Source: Haloprofundus salilacus (GTDB lineage Archaea > Halobacteriota > Halobacteria > Halobacteriales > Haloferacaceae). Taken from it: a stretch of DNA of 64,000 nt. Position 1 is the first letter of the stretch. Each line of letters starts with the position of its first letter. The stretch is from NCBI RefSeq assembly GCF_020150815.1, contig NZ_CP083723.1, positions 1,984,001 through 2,048,000 on the forward strand, given 5' to 3'. A program made the translations under genes and the position numbers. This document shows positions 45,782 to 52,275 of the stretch, one piece after another. The notes under the pieces are model-generated. The model did no database searches. It worked only from the letters and a program-made list of their open reading frames with translations, and was not told the origin of the DNA.

Positions 45782-46966
45782 ATGGGATCTCTCTCCCGGG
45801 TTTCCCCGATTAATGCCGGGCATCGCGTAATCGTCGTTCTTGGAGGGATGTACATCGCAGTTGCTTTTGGCTGGACACTCACTCAGATGGTGGGAAGCAC
45901 GTCAGTGGGTGAATTGATCGTGTTCAGCTTGATCGCCGGTCCAGGAGCGGTCCTCTTCTTTGTCGGGTATCGGTTACCGCAGTCGGAGATTCGCGAGGAG
46001 TTTTATCCGACTGTCGTACGGTGGTGTCTCGGTGGAATCGTGATGATGGTCGCTATTCTCACGTTTTACAGTCTTCAGCCTGGTGAGGTCGTCGACGATC
46101 CATCAGTCATCTTCATCCTGACGGGGCTTGCGAGCGTTGCCGGTCTCGTCGCGGGAACTCACAACGCTCAGGCGAAAACGCGAGCGCGTGAACTCGAGGA
46201 ACTGGTCGAACAACTGCAGACGGTAAACGAACGCCTCGAAACGTCTAACGAGCGTCTCGAACAGTTCGCCTATGCGGCATCGCACGACCTTCAAGAACCC
46301 TTGCGAATGGTTTCGTCATACCTGCAACTCATCGAGTCGCGATACGGTGACGAGCTCGATAGCGATGGTCGAGAGTTTATCGAGTTCGCTCTCGATGGGG
46401 CGAATCGAATGCGTGAGATGGTGAAAGGGCTCCTCCAGTATTCGCGAGTCGAGACCCAAGCCGATCCGTTCGAACAGGTCGATCTCGATACAGTGCTCGA
46501 GGATGTGCTCGAAGATATCCGCGTCCAAATCGAGGAAAGCAACGCTGAAATCACGAAAGAGTCGCTTCCAACGGTGACTGGCGACGACAACCAGTTGCGC
46601 CAGGTCTTCCAGAACCTCTTGCAAAACGCGATCGAATACAGCGGCGACGGACCGCCTCGTGTGTCTATCACAGCTGATCGAGCCGATTCGAAGTGGGTCG
46701 TTACAGTCCGTGACGAGGGTATCGGGATCGAGCCAAAGTATAGCGAAAATATATTCGAGGTGTTTCAGCGCCTGCACAACTCCGGAGAGTATCCAGGGAC
46801 CGGTATCGGTCTTGCGCTCTGTAAACGGATCGTTGAGCGCCACGACGGTGAAATCTGGGTCGAGTCTGCACGTGGTGAAGGTGCAACCTTCTCCTTTTCT
46901 CTTCCCGTAGCCAAGGAGACCCATGGAAGCCCGGCAGCCAGTGTATCACACCGGCAAAATACGTAA
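45782..46966 (+). CDS. Membrane sensor histidine kinase with four-TM N-terminal domain
   Basis: The 394-residue kinase has four N-terminal hydrophobic segments (VIVVLGGMYIAVAFGW; LIVFSLIAGPGAVLFFVGY; CLGGIVMMVAILTFYSL; VIFILTGLASVAGLVAG), a short coiled linker with repeated NERLETSNERLE, HisKA with phosphorylated His in AASHDLQEPLR near 167, and HATPase_c (LLQNAIEYS, DEGIGIE, GTGIGLAL). The H-box matches the 777-residue kinase almost exactly. ATG 45782 is preferred over GTG 45770. It is 33 nt upstream of the intact receiver gene. No periplasmic sensor loop is evident, so the membrane domain may sense voltage, ions or lipid state. Confidence 0.9.
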   Translation: MGSLSRVSPINAGHRVIVVLGGMYIAVAFGWTLTQMVGSTSVGELIVFSLIAGPGAVLFFVGYRLPQSEIREEFYPTVVRWCLGGIVMMVAILTFYSLQPGEVVDDPSVIFILTGLASVAGLVAGTHNAQAKTRARELEELVEQLQTVNERLETSNERLEQFAYAASHDLQEPLRMVSSYLQLIESRYGDELDSDGREFIEFALDGANRMREMVKGLLQYSRVETQADPFEQVDLDTVLEDVLEDIRVQIEESNAEITKESLPTVTGDDNQLRQVFQNLLQNAIEYSGDGPPRVSITADRADSKWVVTVRDEGIGIEPKYSENIFEVFQRLHNSGEYPGTGIGLALCKRIVERHDGEIWVESARGEGATFSFSLPVAKETHGSPAASVSHRQNT

Positions 46967-46999
46967 CGAAAGTCACACTGGTACACGAGAGGAGGCTTC

Positions 47000-47449
47000 G
47001 TGATCGATCACCGAGCAGGAGCGCCACTCGAGATTCTACTCGTCGAAGATAACCCCGGAGACATTCGACTCACGCAAGAGGCTTTCAAACAGGGGAAAAT
47101 CAACAACACCCTTCACGTCGTCATGGATGGTGAAGAAGCGCTTGATTTCGTTTATCAGCGAAAGCAGCACGAATCGGCGCCGCGCCCGGATATCGTTCTC
47201 TTGGATCTAAACTTACCCAAACTGAACGGTCAAGAGGTGCTCGCGACGATGAAAGAGGATTCGGATCTGAAAACGATTCCAGTAGTTGTCCTCACGAGTT
47301 CAGAAGCCGACGAGGACATTCTGAAGAGCTACGAACTCGGCACGAATTCGTATCTCACTAAACCGGTGAACCCGGACGAGTTCCTCTCACTGTCAGCTAC
47401 GTTCGACGAGTATTGGTGTACTCTTGTACGTCTTCCCCAAAAGAAGTGA
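47000..47449 (+). CDS. Response regulator receiver, Rcp1-like
   Basis: A 149-residue receiver-only protein with a complete acidic pocket: EDN at 16-18, phosphoacceptor Asp 69 (VLLDLNLP), TSS and Lys in YLTKPV. It has no DNA-binding domain, as in Rcp1. The start is GTG at 47000 with GGAGG four bases upstream, an unusually clear Shine-Dalgarno that settles the start. It follows the four-TM kinase by 33 nt and is probably its partner. It differs from the receiver at 45071 chiefly by keeping its acidic residues. Confidence 0.9.
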   Translation: MIDHRAGAPLEILLVEDNPGDIRLTQEAFKQGKINNTLHVVMDGEEALDFVYQRKQHESAPRPDIVLLDLNLPKLNGQEVLATMKEDSDLKTIPVVVLTSSEADEDILKSYELGTNSYLTKPVNPDEFLSLSATFDEYWCTLVRLPQKK

Positions 47450-47638
47450 AACGCAGGTTGTCACGTTAAGCAGGTTTGGAAGTGGCACGAACAACCAGTT
47501 GTTTATCCGGTGTTTCCGCATATAGGTAGTGTCACGACAGCCTATTCGTAGTCAACGTGAGAAGATCAAGACAAGGCACAAATTCGCGATGGAGACGAAA
47601 CTCGACTCTGACCGTAGTGAGAAGGGAACTAGAGGGCG

Positions 47639-47953
47639 GTGGCCGTGACCAGTGCCTCACGAACGGATTTTCAAGGAGAGAGCCCGTTCCGGGCCGCCAT
47701 AGGTCGCGTCATCAAGTACGTACGTGGTACCGAGCGCCGCCGCGTAATCGTGGACGTCAGCATCCCGTTCCTGGTCTGGCTAGTAGTTGAGTTAATTGCG
47801 AATTTAGGATATCTGCCACTCGTCGTCGCCGCAGGGCTAGGCACGTACCTCTACACACGGAAACAGCCAAGGGAACGTTGGCAGCCAGCACCTACGGTAC
47901 CGGACTGCTCGGGATTGGCGTCGGAGCGACCGCGGTTCGAATCCGCGTCGTGA
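47639..47953 (+). CDS. Small membrane protein, uncertain gene
   Basis: The frame encodes 104 residues with a hydrophobic central region (VDVSIPFLVWLVVELIANLGYLPLVVAAGLGTYLY) of two short helices, flanked by basic residues. It has two possible GTG starts (47639, 47645). Its last ~25 residues are encoded by DNA resembling a tRNA T-arm (see the T-arm-like hairpin at 47931-47950), which is odd for a natural C terminus and may mean the original gene was truncated. No family recognised. Confidence 0.4.
   Translation: MAVTSASRTDFQGESPFRAAIGRVIKYVRGTERRRVIVDVSIPFLVWLVVELIANLGYLPLVVAAGLGTYLYTRKQPRERWQPAPTVPDCSGLASERPRFESAS
47926..47950 (+). repeat. T-arm-like hairpin at the end of a small ORF
   Basis: CGCGG (47931-47935) and CCGCG (47943-47947) form a 5 bp stem around TTCGAAT, the canonical tRNA T-loop. 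The core GCGGTTCGAATCCGC matches the T-arm of the tRNA-Gln at 50771, but in opposite orientation. No matching acceptor or anticodon arm lies upstream, so it is not a complete tRNA. It could be a tRNA 3' remnant left by an integrated element. Confidence 0.45.
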
Positions 47954-48016
47954 ATGTCAGTGCTCACTTCGTTCGTACAGAAAGTAGTTCCAGGCGGATT
48001 TTCGATTCGAAACAAG

Positions 48017-48976
48017 CTATCGCTCGGCGAACGAATCGAGCGCGTCGCGAACATGCGTCCTCATCGTCTCACCGCCAGTGTGTCCTGAGCTGTCAACGAT
48101 AATCAATTCTGCATCGGACCACGCACGACCGAGTTCCCATGCAGTTTCGAGTGGCCCAGCGAGATCGAGCCGACCATGGACCATGACGCCTGGGATACCA
48201 GTCAAGCGGTCGGCGTCGCGTAACAGTTGCTCCTCATCGAGCCATGCTGCATGCGAAAAATAGTGCGAAACGATACGAACGAAAGACAATCTCCAATCCA
48301 GTGAGCTGCTGCTGAAGGGTCGTACATCTTCTTCCGTCTCGTGAGCGACGACCGCGTCTTCCCATGCACACCAATTATTCGCAGCTTGAATCCGCACCTC
48401 CGACTCAGGATGGTCCATGAGGCGCGCATAGGCGGCGACGATATCGTCATCGCTGTCAGCATCGGGAACGCCTGCTCGGAACTGCTCCCATGCTTCCGGC
48501 AGGAAGCGAGACAGTCCCTGATAAAGCCAGTTAATCTCGGACTGCCGGGTGGTCGTTACTGGCGAGATGACAATTTCGGAAACACGATCCGGATGTCGTT
48601 CAGCGTACGCTAAGAGCAACGTAGAACCCCACGATCCCCCGAAGAGCAACCAACTATCAATATCCAGATGCTGACGAATTTGTTCCATGTCGGCAAGCAA
48701 ATGTTCGGTCGTATTGTACCTCATATCCGTAGCTGGATCGCTCGCAGGTGGTGTACTTCGTCCGCATCCTCGCTGATCAAAGAGAACTATCTTGTAACGG
48801 CCTGGATCGAAGTACTGACACGATTGAGGTCTCGATCCCGCTCCTGGGCCTCCATGAACGACGAGGGCAGGTTTTCCATCTGGATTACCGTGAACTTCCC
48901 AGTATACACGATTTTCGTCTCCCACATCTACCGCCCCTTGATCATACGGATCTTTCTGCGGATAGAACTCGGCCAT
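48017..48976 (-). CDS. Proline-iminopeptidase-like alpha/beta hydrolase
   Basis: The 319-residue protein has the alpha/beta-hydrolase signatures of proline iminopeptidases: oxyanion loop VVHGGPGAGS, DQRGCGRSTP, nucleophile elbow FGGSWGSTLL with catalytic Ser, and a final SSGHTGGE with the catalytic His. Such enzymes release N-terminal proline from peptides. ATG 48976 is chosen because a GTATATCT element near 48998-49010 is about 28 nt upstream; ATGs at 48988 and 49000 are in frame. It lies between the low-GC kinase genes and the IS element. Its precise substrate is not known. Confidence 0.85.
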   Translation of the reverse strand: MAEFYPQKDPYDQGAVDVGDENRVYWEVHGNPDGKPALVVHGGPGAGSRPQSCQYFDPGRYKIVLFDQRGCGRSTPPASDPATDMRYNTTEHLLADMEQIRQHLDIDSWLLFGGSWGSTLLLAYAERHPDRVSEIVISPVTTTRQSEINWLYQGLSRFLPEAWEQFRAGVPDADSDDDIVAAYARLMDHPESEVRIQAANNWCAWEDAVVAHETEEDVRPFSSSSLDWRLSFVRIVSHYFSHAAWLDEEQLLRDADRLTGIPGVMVHGRLDLAGPLETAWELGRAWSDAELIIVDSSGHTGGETMRTHVRDALDSFAER

Positions 48977-49040
48977 TCTAACAGTCATCAGAGGAGCCAA
49001 GATATACTTGTCTCGTATCTACCCTCGTTGGTGCAATTGT

Positions 49041-49200
49041 GAACTACCCCACCCTACCGCTCGCCTTTTGGCTCACGCTTGAGGGTGGGGCTTCCTGTTT
49101 CCACGGAATCTGGCGAACGCGCTTTGCAGACACCGAGGTGTCCACAGCGAGCGCAGTCTCCACAGGCGTTAACGAGAGCAAAGCTCTCGTTCGCACATCA
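49041..49200 (-). ncRNA. Candidate omega-RNA (TnpB guide RNA scaffold)
   Basis: In IS605-type elements the 3' end of tnpB and the right end encode the guide-RNA scaffold, with the guide read from DNA flanking the element. Here the right-end hairpin 49047-49090 sits at the tnpB stop, so a scaffold would run from about 49200 to 49041 on the minus strand and the guide would begin near 49040. Boundaries are inferred from this family's organisation. Confidence 0.35.
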
Positions 49201-50345
49201 GAATCGCAAGGCGATTCTGAGGACGTTGATTCGGAGCGTCCCGCTCCTAACCGCTTTTTGATACCGCGAGAAAGAATGTTCCACGCCGCGTTCGCATCTC
49301 TATCCGCCTCAAACCCACACGCCGGATACGAGTGTTCGCGCACCCACAGCGGCTTGTCCGTCGAAACGCCGCAGGACGCACACTCTTTCGTCGTTCCGTG
49401 CGGATTCACGGCGACGAAGTGCGTTCCTTCACGTTCGCACTTGTATTCGAGCAACGAGAGGAACGTTCCCCACGCTGCACCTGCTCGGTTCCGCGAGTTG
49501 CCCGGTAGTTCGACCAAGCCCTTCGCATCCAAGTCCTCGACCGCCACGAAGTCGTATTCTCGGGCGTAGTAGTTCGAGAGCTTGTGGAGGAAGTCACGAC
49601 GCTTGTTCTTCAGGTCGCCGTGGCGTTCAGCCACGACACGGCGCTGTTTCTCCCAGTTGGTCGACCCGTGTTGTTTCCGCGAGAGGTCGCGCTGTGCGCG
49701 TTCCAACCGCTCGCGCTCGTCGGACAGGTCGAGCGATTCGACCGCAGTTCCGTCGGTGTCGTGGGCGTACTTGAGTATGCCAACGTCGATTCCAACGCAC
49801 TTCTCGGGATTCTCGGGTTTCGCGGGCGGGTCGTCCGGGGTTTCGACGCCGAGGATGGCGTACCACTTGCCGGTGGGTTCGCGTTTAACCGTGATGGTCT
49901 TGATTTCGGCGTCGTCGGGAATGTCGCGGTGGAAGGTGATGGGGATTTCTCCGAGTTTTGAGAACCATAGTCGCGTTCGACCGCTCGTGTTTTTGAGCTT
50001 GAAGCCGGATTGACTATAGGTGAAACTGCGGTACTCGTCCGGTGCCTTCCACTTGAGCGTCCCCACGCGGTAGCCGTTCTCTTTGCGCCCGCGAAGCGTC
50101 GAGAGGTTGTCGTACAGCCGTTGTATGACTTTCTGAAGAACCTTCGAGTGAACGCTTTTCAGGTCGTTCCACCACTTCTTGAGGCTTGGCAAGCGTTTCT
50201 GTTCGCTGTATGCCGATGTGTCGTCGGTGCGGTTGAGTCGGTGGAGGAAGTGGTTGTAGACCTGTCTACAGGTATCGACGGTCCACGCTAACTGTTCTTC
50301 GAGAGCGTCGGACGGTCGGAGTCGATACCTGTAGTTGTAGTTCAT
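49044..50345 (-). CDS. tnpB: TnpB RNA-guided nuclease (IS605 OrfB), zinc-ribbon Cys altered
   Basis: This 433-residue protein has the TnpB layout: an N-terminal helix-turn region (RPSDALEEQLAWTVDTCRQVY), RuvC-like catalytic residues in GIDVGILKYA (Asp), VAVEDLDAKGL (Glu) and ADRDANAAWNIL (Asp), and a zinc ribbon. The zinc ribbon has CASCG first but the second half reads SYPACGF, with Tyr where CPxC needs the first Cys; the codon is TAT where TGT is expected. One Zn ligand is therefore missing. TnpB is an RNA-guided DNA endonuclease that homes to empty sites. The catalytic acidic residues are retained, so activity with reduced stability is possible. It ends with a low-complexity tail overlapping the right end. 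Confidence 0.93.
   Translation of the reverse strand: MNYNYRYRLRPSDALEEQLAWTVDTCRQVYNHFLHRLNRTDDTSAYSEQKRLPSLKKWWNDLKSVHSKVLQKVIQRLYDNLSTLRGRKENGYRVGTLKWKAPDEYRSFTYSQSGFKLKNTSGRTRLWFSKLGEIPITFHRDIPDDAEIKTITVKREPTGKWYAILGVETPDDPPAKPENPEKCVGIDVGILKYAHDTDGTAVESLDLSDERERLERAQRDLSRKQHGSTNWEKQRRVVAERHGDLKNKRRDFLHKLSNYYAREYDFVAVEDLDAKGLVELPGNSRNRAGAAWGTFLSLLEYKCEREGTHFVAVNPHGTTKECASCGVSTDKPLWVREHSYPACGFEADRDANAAWNILSRGIKKRLGAGRSESTSSESPCDSDVRTRALLSLTPVETALAVDTSVSAKRVRQIPWKQEAPPSSVSQKASGRVG
49047..49090. repeat. Right-end hairpin of the IS element
   Basis: CCCCACCCT (49047-49055) and AGGGTGGGG (49082-49090) are perfect 9 bp inverted arms around a 26 nt loop. They lie at the tnpB stop codon, as expected for the right-end structure of IS605-type elements. 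Confidence 0.75.
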
Positions 50346-50354
50346 GGATTGGTG

Positions 50355-50495
50355 CTACTCGTCGGGTTCGGTGGTTCGGACGACTTTCACGTCCGCGCCA
50401 CGCCAATCCTTCGGGACGAGAACATGAGCGCCGTTGCCGGTGGCTTTGACCGTCCCGTTGATGACTTCGTGGCCTTCGATTTCGTGTCTATCCAT
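50355..50495 (-). CDS. DUF2080 transposase-associated microprotein
   Basis: A 46-residue protein (EGHEVINGTVKATGNGAHVL, then PKDWRGADVKVVR) of the DUF2080 family found beside tnpB in haloarchaeal IS elements. It starts at ATG 50495 (or 50498, which adds a Met) and stops at 50355, nine bases before tnpB starts. The pattern suggests a small DNA-binding or regulatory protein of the element; role unproven. Confidence 0.85.
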   Translation of the reverse strand: MDRHEIEGHEVINGTVKATGNGAHVLVPKDWRGADVKVVRTTEPDE

Positions 50496-50585
50496 CATCT
50501 ATGTTTACACTGTGTTTCAACATGAAGGTGGCGGTGGGCCTGTGGGCCGAGCGTCGAACGTGTTGAGAACCGTGCGGCGCTGTAT

Positions 50586-50628
50586 CCCCTCCCTACTCGC
50601 TCGCTTCGGTCGCTCGGTGAGGAAGGGG
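50586..50628. repeat. Left-end imperfect hairpin of the IS element
   Basis: CCCCTCCCTACTCGC (50586-50600) pairs imperfectly with GTGAGGAAGGGG (50617-50628). Located upstream of the DUF2080 gene, as expected for the left-end structure of this element family. Confidence 0.55.
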
Positions 50629-50770
50629 CCTTAGCGCCTCAATTCAGGTAATTCAAACGGCACGCTCTCCCGACGCAACACGCGCCACATCTTGTACAGA
50701 CTCCCTCGCTCGGCGCGGCAATCATCAGTGACTCTCGTCTCGAAAAAGAGGACTCATACCAAAATGGACA

Positions 50771-50843
50771 TAGTCCCGGGCGGATTCGAACCGCCGTCAA
50801 TGGCTCCAAAGGCCATTATGATTGGCCGCTACACCACGGGACT
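50771..50843 (-). tRNA. tRNA-Gln (anticodon UUG)
   Basis: The minus strand folds as a complete tRNA: acceptor AGTCCCG/CGGGACT with discriminator A, D-arm region, anticodon stem ATGGC/GCCAT around CTTTGGA giving anticodon UUG, and T-arm GGCGG-TTCGAAT-CCGCC. The 3' CCA is not encoded. UUG reads CAA, so the amino acid is Gln. The AGTCCCG/GGGACTA ends match haloarchaeal tRNA-Gln. Its 3' end faces the accessory region, a common integration side. Confidence 0.92.
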
Positions 50844-50925
50844 GGGCCGAGTCGGTCGATTCCGACTACGTGAAATCGGTCGTCCTCCGGCTATTAGTGA
50901 TTTCCGCTCTCGGCCCGTCGGTCGC

Positions 50926-51090
50926 TCACTCGCGTCGCCTCTCCACCGCGTAACTGCCGCAGTTGGGGCACACGTGATACTGCACGTTGTACCCCGTCTC
51001 GCAGGACAAGCAGACGTACGGAAGTCTCTCCTCTGAGGTGAGGCCAGCCAACTGCTTGAGTCTACTTAGTGTGCTGTCGGTCCCACTCAT
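50926..51090 (-). CDS. Zinc-ribbon microprotein (54 residues)
   Basis: ATG 51090 opens a 54-codon frame: MSGTDSTLSRLKQLAGL, then YVCLSCETGYN and HVCPNCGSYAV. The two CxxC pairs (Cys 27/30 and 41/44) form a classic zinc ribbon, the second as CPNCG. Such proteins are frequent in haloarchaea and often regulatory or RNA/DNA-binding. Halophile codon use and position between tRNA-Gln and a DtxR gene support it, though expression is unproven. Confidence 0.8.
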   Translation of the reverse strand: MSGTDSTLSRLKQLAGLTSEERLPYVCLSCETGYNVQYHVCPNCGSYAVERRRE

Positions 51091-51152
51091 GAGTCGGCCT
51101 TTCACTGAACGTTCTTAGTTCTATGCTCGTTCACGCTTGACGACAGAACCGT

Positions 51153-51587
51153 TCAATCGGCCAGATTCTCCGACTCGACTTCGAGATACCGACACGCGTC
51201 GGTCTCAGGGTCGAAACAGTCGGGGCACTCCGAGCTCCGGTCGATGATAGTGTCGAGTCGCTCGGCGACGGTGTCGTCGATGACGCTCTCGAGTTCGCGG
51301 GCCTCGCCCCGGAAATCCTCGACTTCGAGGACGTTCGTGAGGAAGCGTTCGATGATGCAGTACGTCTGCAGCGCGTCGCGGGCGCGGACGATTCCCTCGT
51401 CGGAGAGGCGGACGCCTTTGTACTTCTCGTGCTCGGCGAGTCCGCGGTCTTCGAGTTTCCCGATCATCTCGTTGGCGCTCGCGGGACTCACGTCGAGCAT
51501 CTTCGCGAGAGCGCCCGTCGCCGCCGGCCCGTCCTCCATCTCCTGGATGAGGTAGATGGCTTTCAGATACTGGTCTGCCGTGTTCAT
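51153..51587 (-). CDS. DtxR/MntR-type metal-dependent transcriptional repressor
   Basis: The 144-residue protein begins with a winged helix (ADQYLKAIYLIQEMEDG, then MLDVSPASANEMIGKLEDRGLAE) and continues with the metal-binding/dimerisation domain (RARDALQTYCIIERFLTNVLEVE). C-terminal CPDCFDPETDAC adds Cys possibly binding metal. The family (DtxR, MntR, IdeR, SirR) represses iron or manganese uptake genes when metal is bound. It lies downstream of a ferritin-like gene on the same strand, 14 nt apart, consistent with a metal-handling operon. No SH3-like domain is present, so it is the short (MntR-like) form. Confidence 0.9.
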   Translation of the reverse strand: MNTADQYLKAIYLIQEMEDGPAATGALAKMLDVSPASANEMIGKLEDRGLAEHEKYKGVRLSDEGIVRARDALQTYCIIERFLTNVLEVEDFRGEARELESVIDDTVAERLDTIIDRSSECPDCFDPETDACRYLEVESENLAD

Positions 51588-51600
51588 CGGTTGACTCCGC

Positions 51601-52098
51601 TCATTCTCGTGTCTCCATGATCTTCGTCACCTCTTCGACGCCCTGGGCCTCCTCGGCGCGGATGTCGCGGAGGACCGAGAGCAAGCGGTCGCGCTTGACG
51701 GAGAACAACGCGTCGCTCGCCTCGATGCCCTCGATGAGGTCGTCGTAGAACTTGTACGCAGTCTCCTCGTTGCAGAGCTGGTCGTAGAGGACGCCGTCGA
51801 AGTCGTCGGGTTTCGTCTTCCCGTAGCGCGCTTCGACGAGTGTCTCGATGTCCTCGAACGGGATGCTCTCGGCGTCGAGTTCGTCGATAATCGCTTCCAG
51901 TCGCTGGCGGTGGTCGGCGGACTCGTCGGCGGCGTGTTCGAGCAGTTGCTCTATCTCCGCGTCGAGTTCGCGCTCGTCGGCGGACAGGGACTGGTAGTGG
52001 TGGTACGCTCGGGCCTCGACTACCTCTTCGAGCACGATTCCGATCTGCAGGAGGCGTGCGAGTTGGTGGTCCGAGCCCACGCGGTGGCCGACGCTCAC
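51601..52098 (-). CDS. Ferritin-like/rubrerythrin-type di-iron protein, GTG start
   Basis: A 165-residue four-helix protein with ferritin-like di-iron ligands: GIVLEEVVEARAYHHY (E and ExxH-like), EHAADESADHRQ, NEETAYKFYDDL and RDIRAEEAQGVEEV. It probably stores or detoxifies iron or peroxide. The start is GTG 52098, with GGAGGG at 52107-52112. An ATG ORF (MTDRVSNSNGGSTP) begins at 52139, exactly 27 nt after the centre of a CTTAAG element, and its TGA overlaps the GTG. It may be a small upstream ORF, or the true N terminus displaced by a one-base indel. Immediately precedes the DtxR regulator. Confidence 0.85.
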   Translation of the reverse strand: MSVGHRVGSDHQLARLLQIGIVLEEVVEARAYHHYQSLSADERELDAEIEQLLEHAADESADHRQRLEAIIDELDAESIPFEDIETLVEARYGKTKPDDFDGVLYDQLCNEETAYKFYDDLIEGIEASDALFSVKRDRLLSVLRDIRAEEAQGVEEVTKIMETRE

Positions 52099-52139
52099 GG
52101 GGTCGACCCTCCGTTGCTGTTCGATACCCTGTCGGTCAT
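52095..52139 (-). CDS. Possible 14-codon leaderless upstream ORF of the ferritin-like gene
   Basis: ATG 52139 opens MTDRVSNSNGGSTP and stops at TGA 52095-52097, overlapping the GTG of the ferritin-like gene (GTGA). The GGAGGG Shine-Dalgarno of the downstream gene lies inside it. The CTTAAG element at 52164-52169 is centred about 27 nt upstream. Translation is inferred from layout only; an indel that split one N terminus is the alternative. Confidence 0.35.
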   Translation of the reverse strand: MTDRVSNSNGGSTP

Positions 52140-52163
52140 ACCTCTTCGTCTGCGTGTGACGGA

Positions 52164-52169
52164 CTTAAG
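52164..52169 (-). promoter_or_regulatory. TATA-like element of the ferritin-like gene
   Basis: CTTAAG centred about 27 nt upstream of ATG 52139, so transcription should start at or next to that ATG rather than at the GTG. Confidence 0.45.
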
Positions 52170-52275
52170 CGGTTCCCTCTCACCGACGGACAGTTGGGGT
52201 CCGATTCCGACTCCGGTGGCGACGACGAGAGCAGCGACGACGACGCTGTATCCGGCCGAGACCGTCTGTCAGACT

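Larger units (their letters stand above)
49041..50640 (-). mobile_element. IS200/IS605-type (IS1341-like) element carrying tnpB
   Basis: The element comprises a DUF2080 gene, a tnpB gene and terminal hairpins at 49047-49090 and 50586-50628. The right end, the typical CTACCCCACCCTACCGCT sequence, overlaps the tnpB 3' end. No tnpA transposase is present, so it is non-autonomous or an IS1341-type derivative. Outer limits are estimates, good to about 20-30 nt. It lies next to the tRNA-Gln gene. Confidence 0.75.

Noticed and set aside
47926-50843. attL/attR pair between the T-arm-like hairpin and tRNA-Gln
   Set aside because: The two copies are in inverted orientation, so site-specific recombination would invert rather than excise. 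No direct repeat of the tRNA-Gln 3' end was seen elsewhere in the window.
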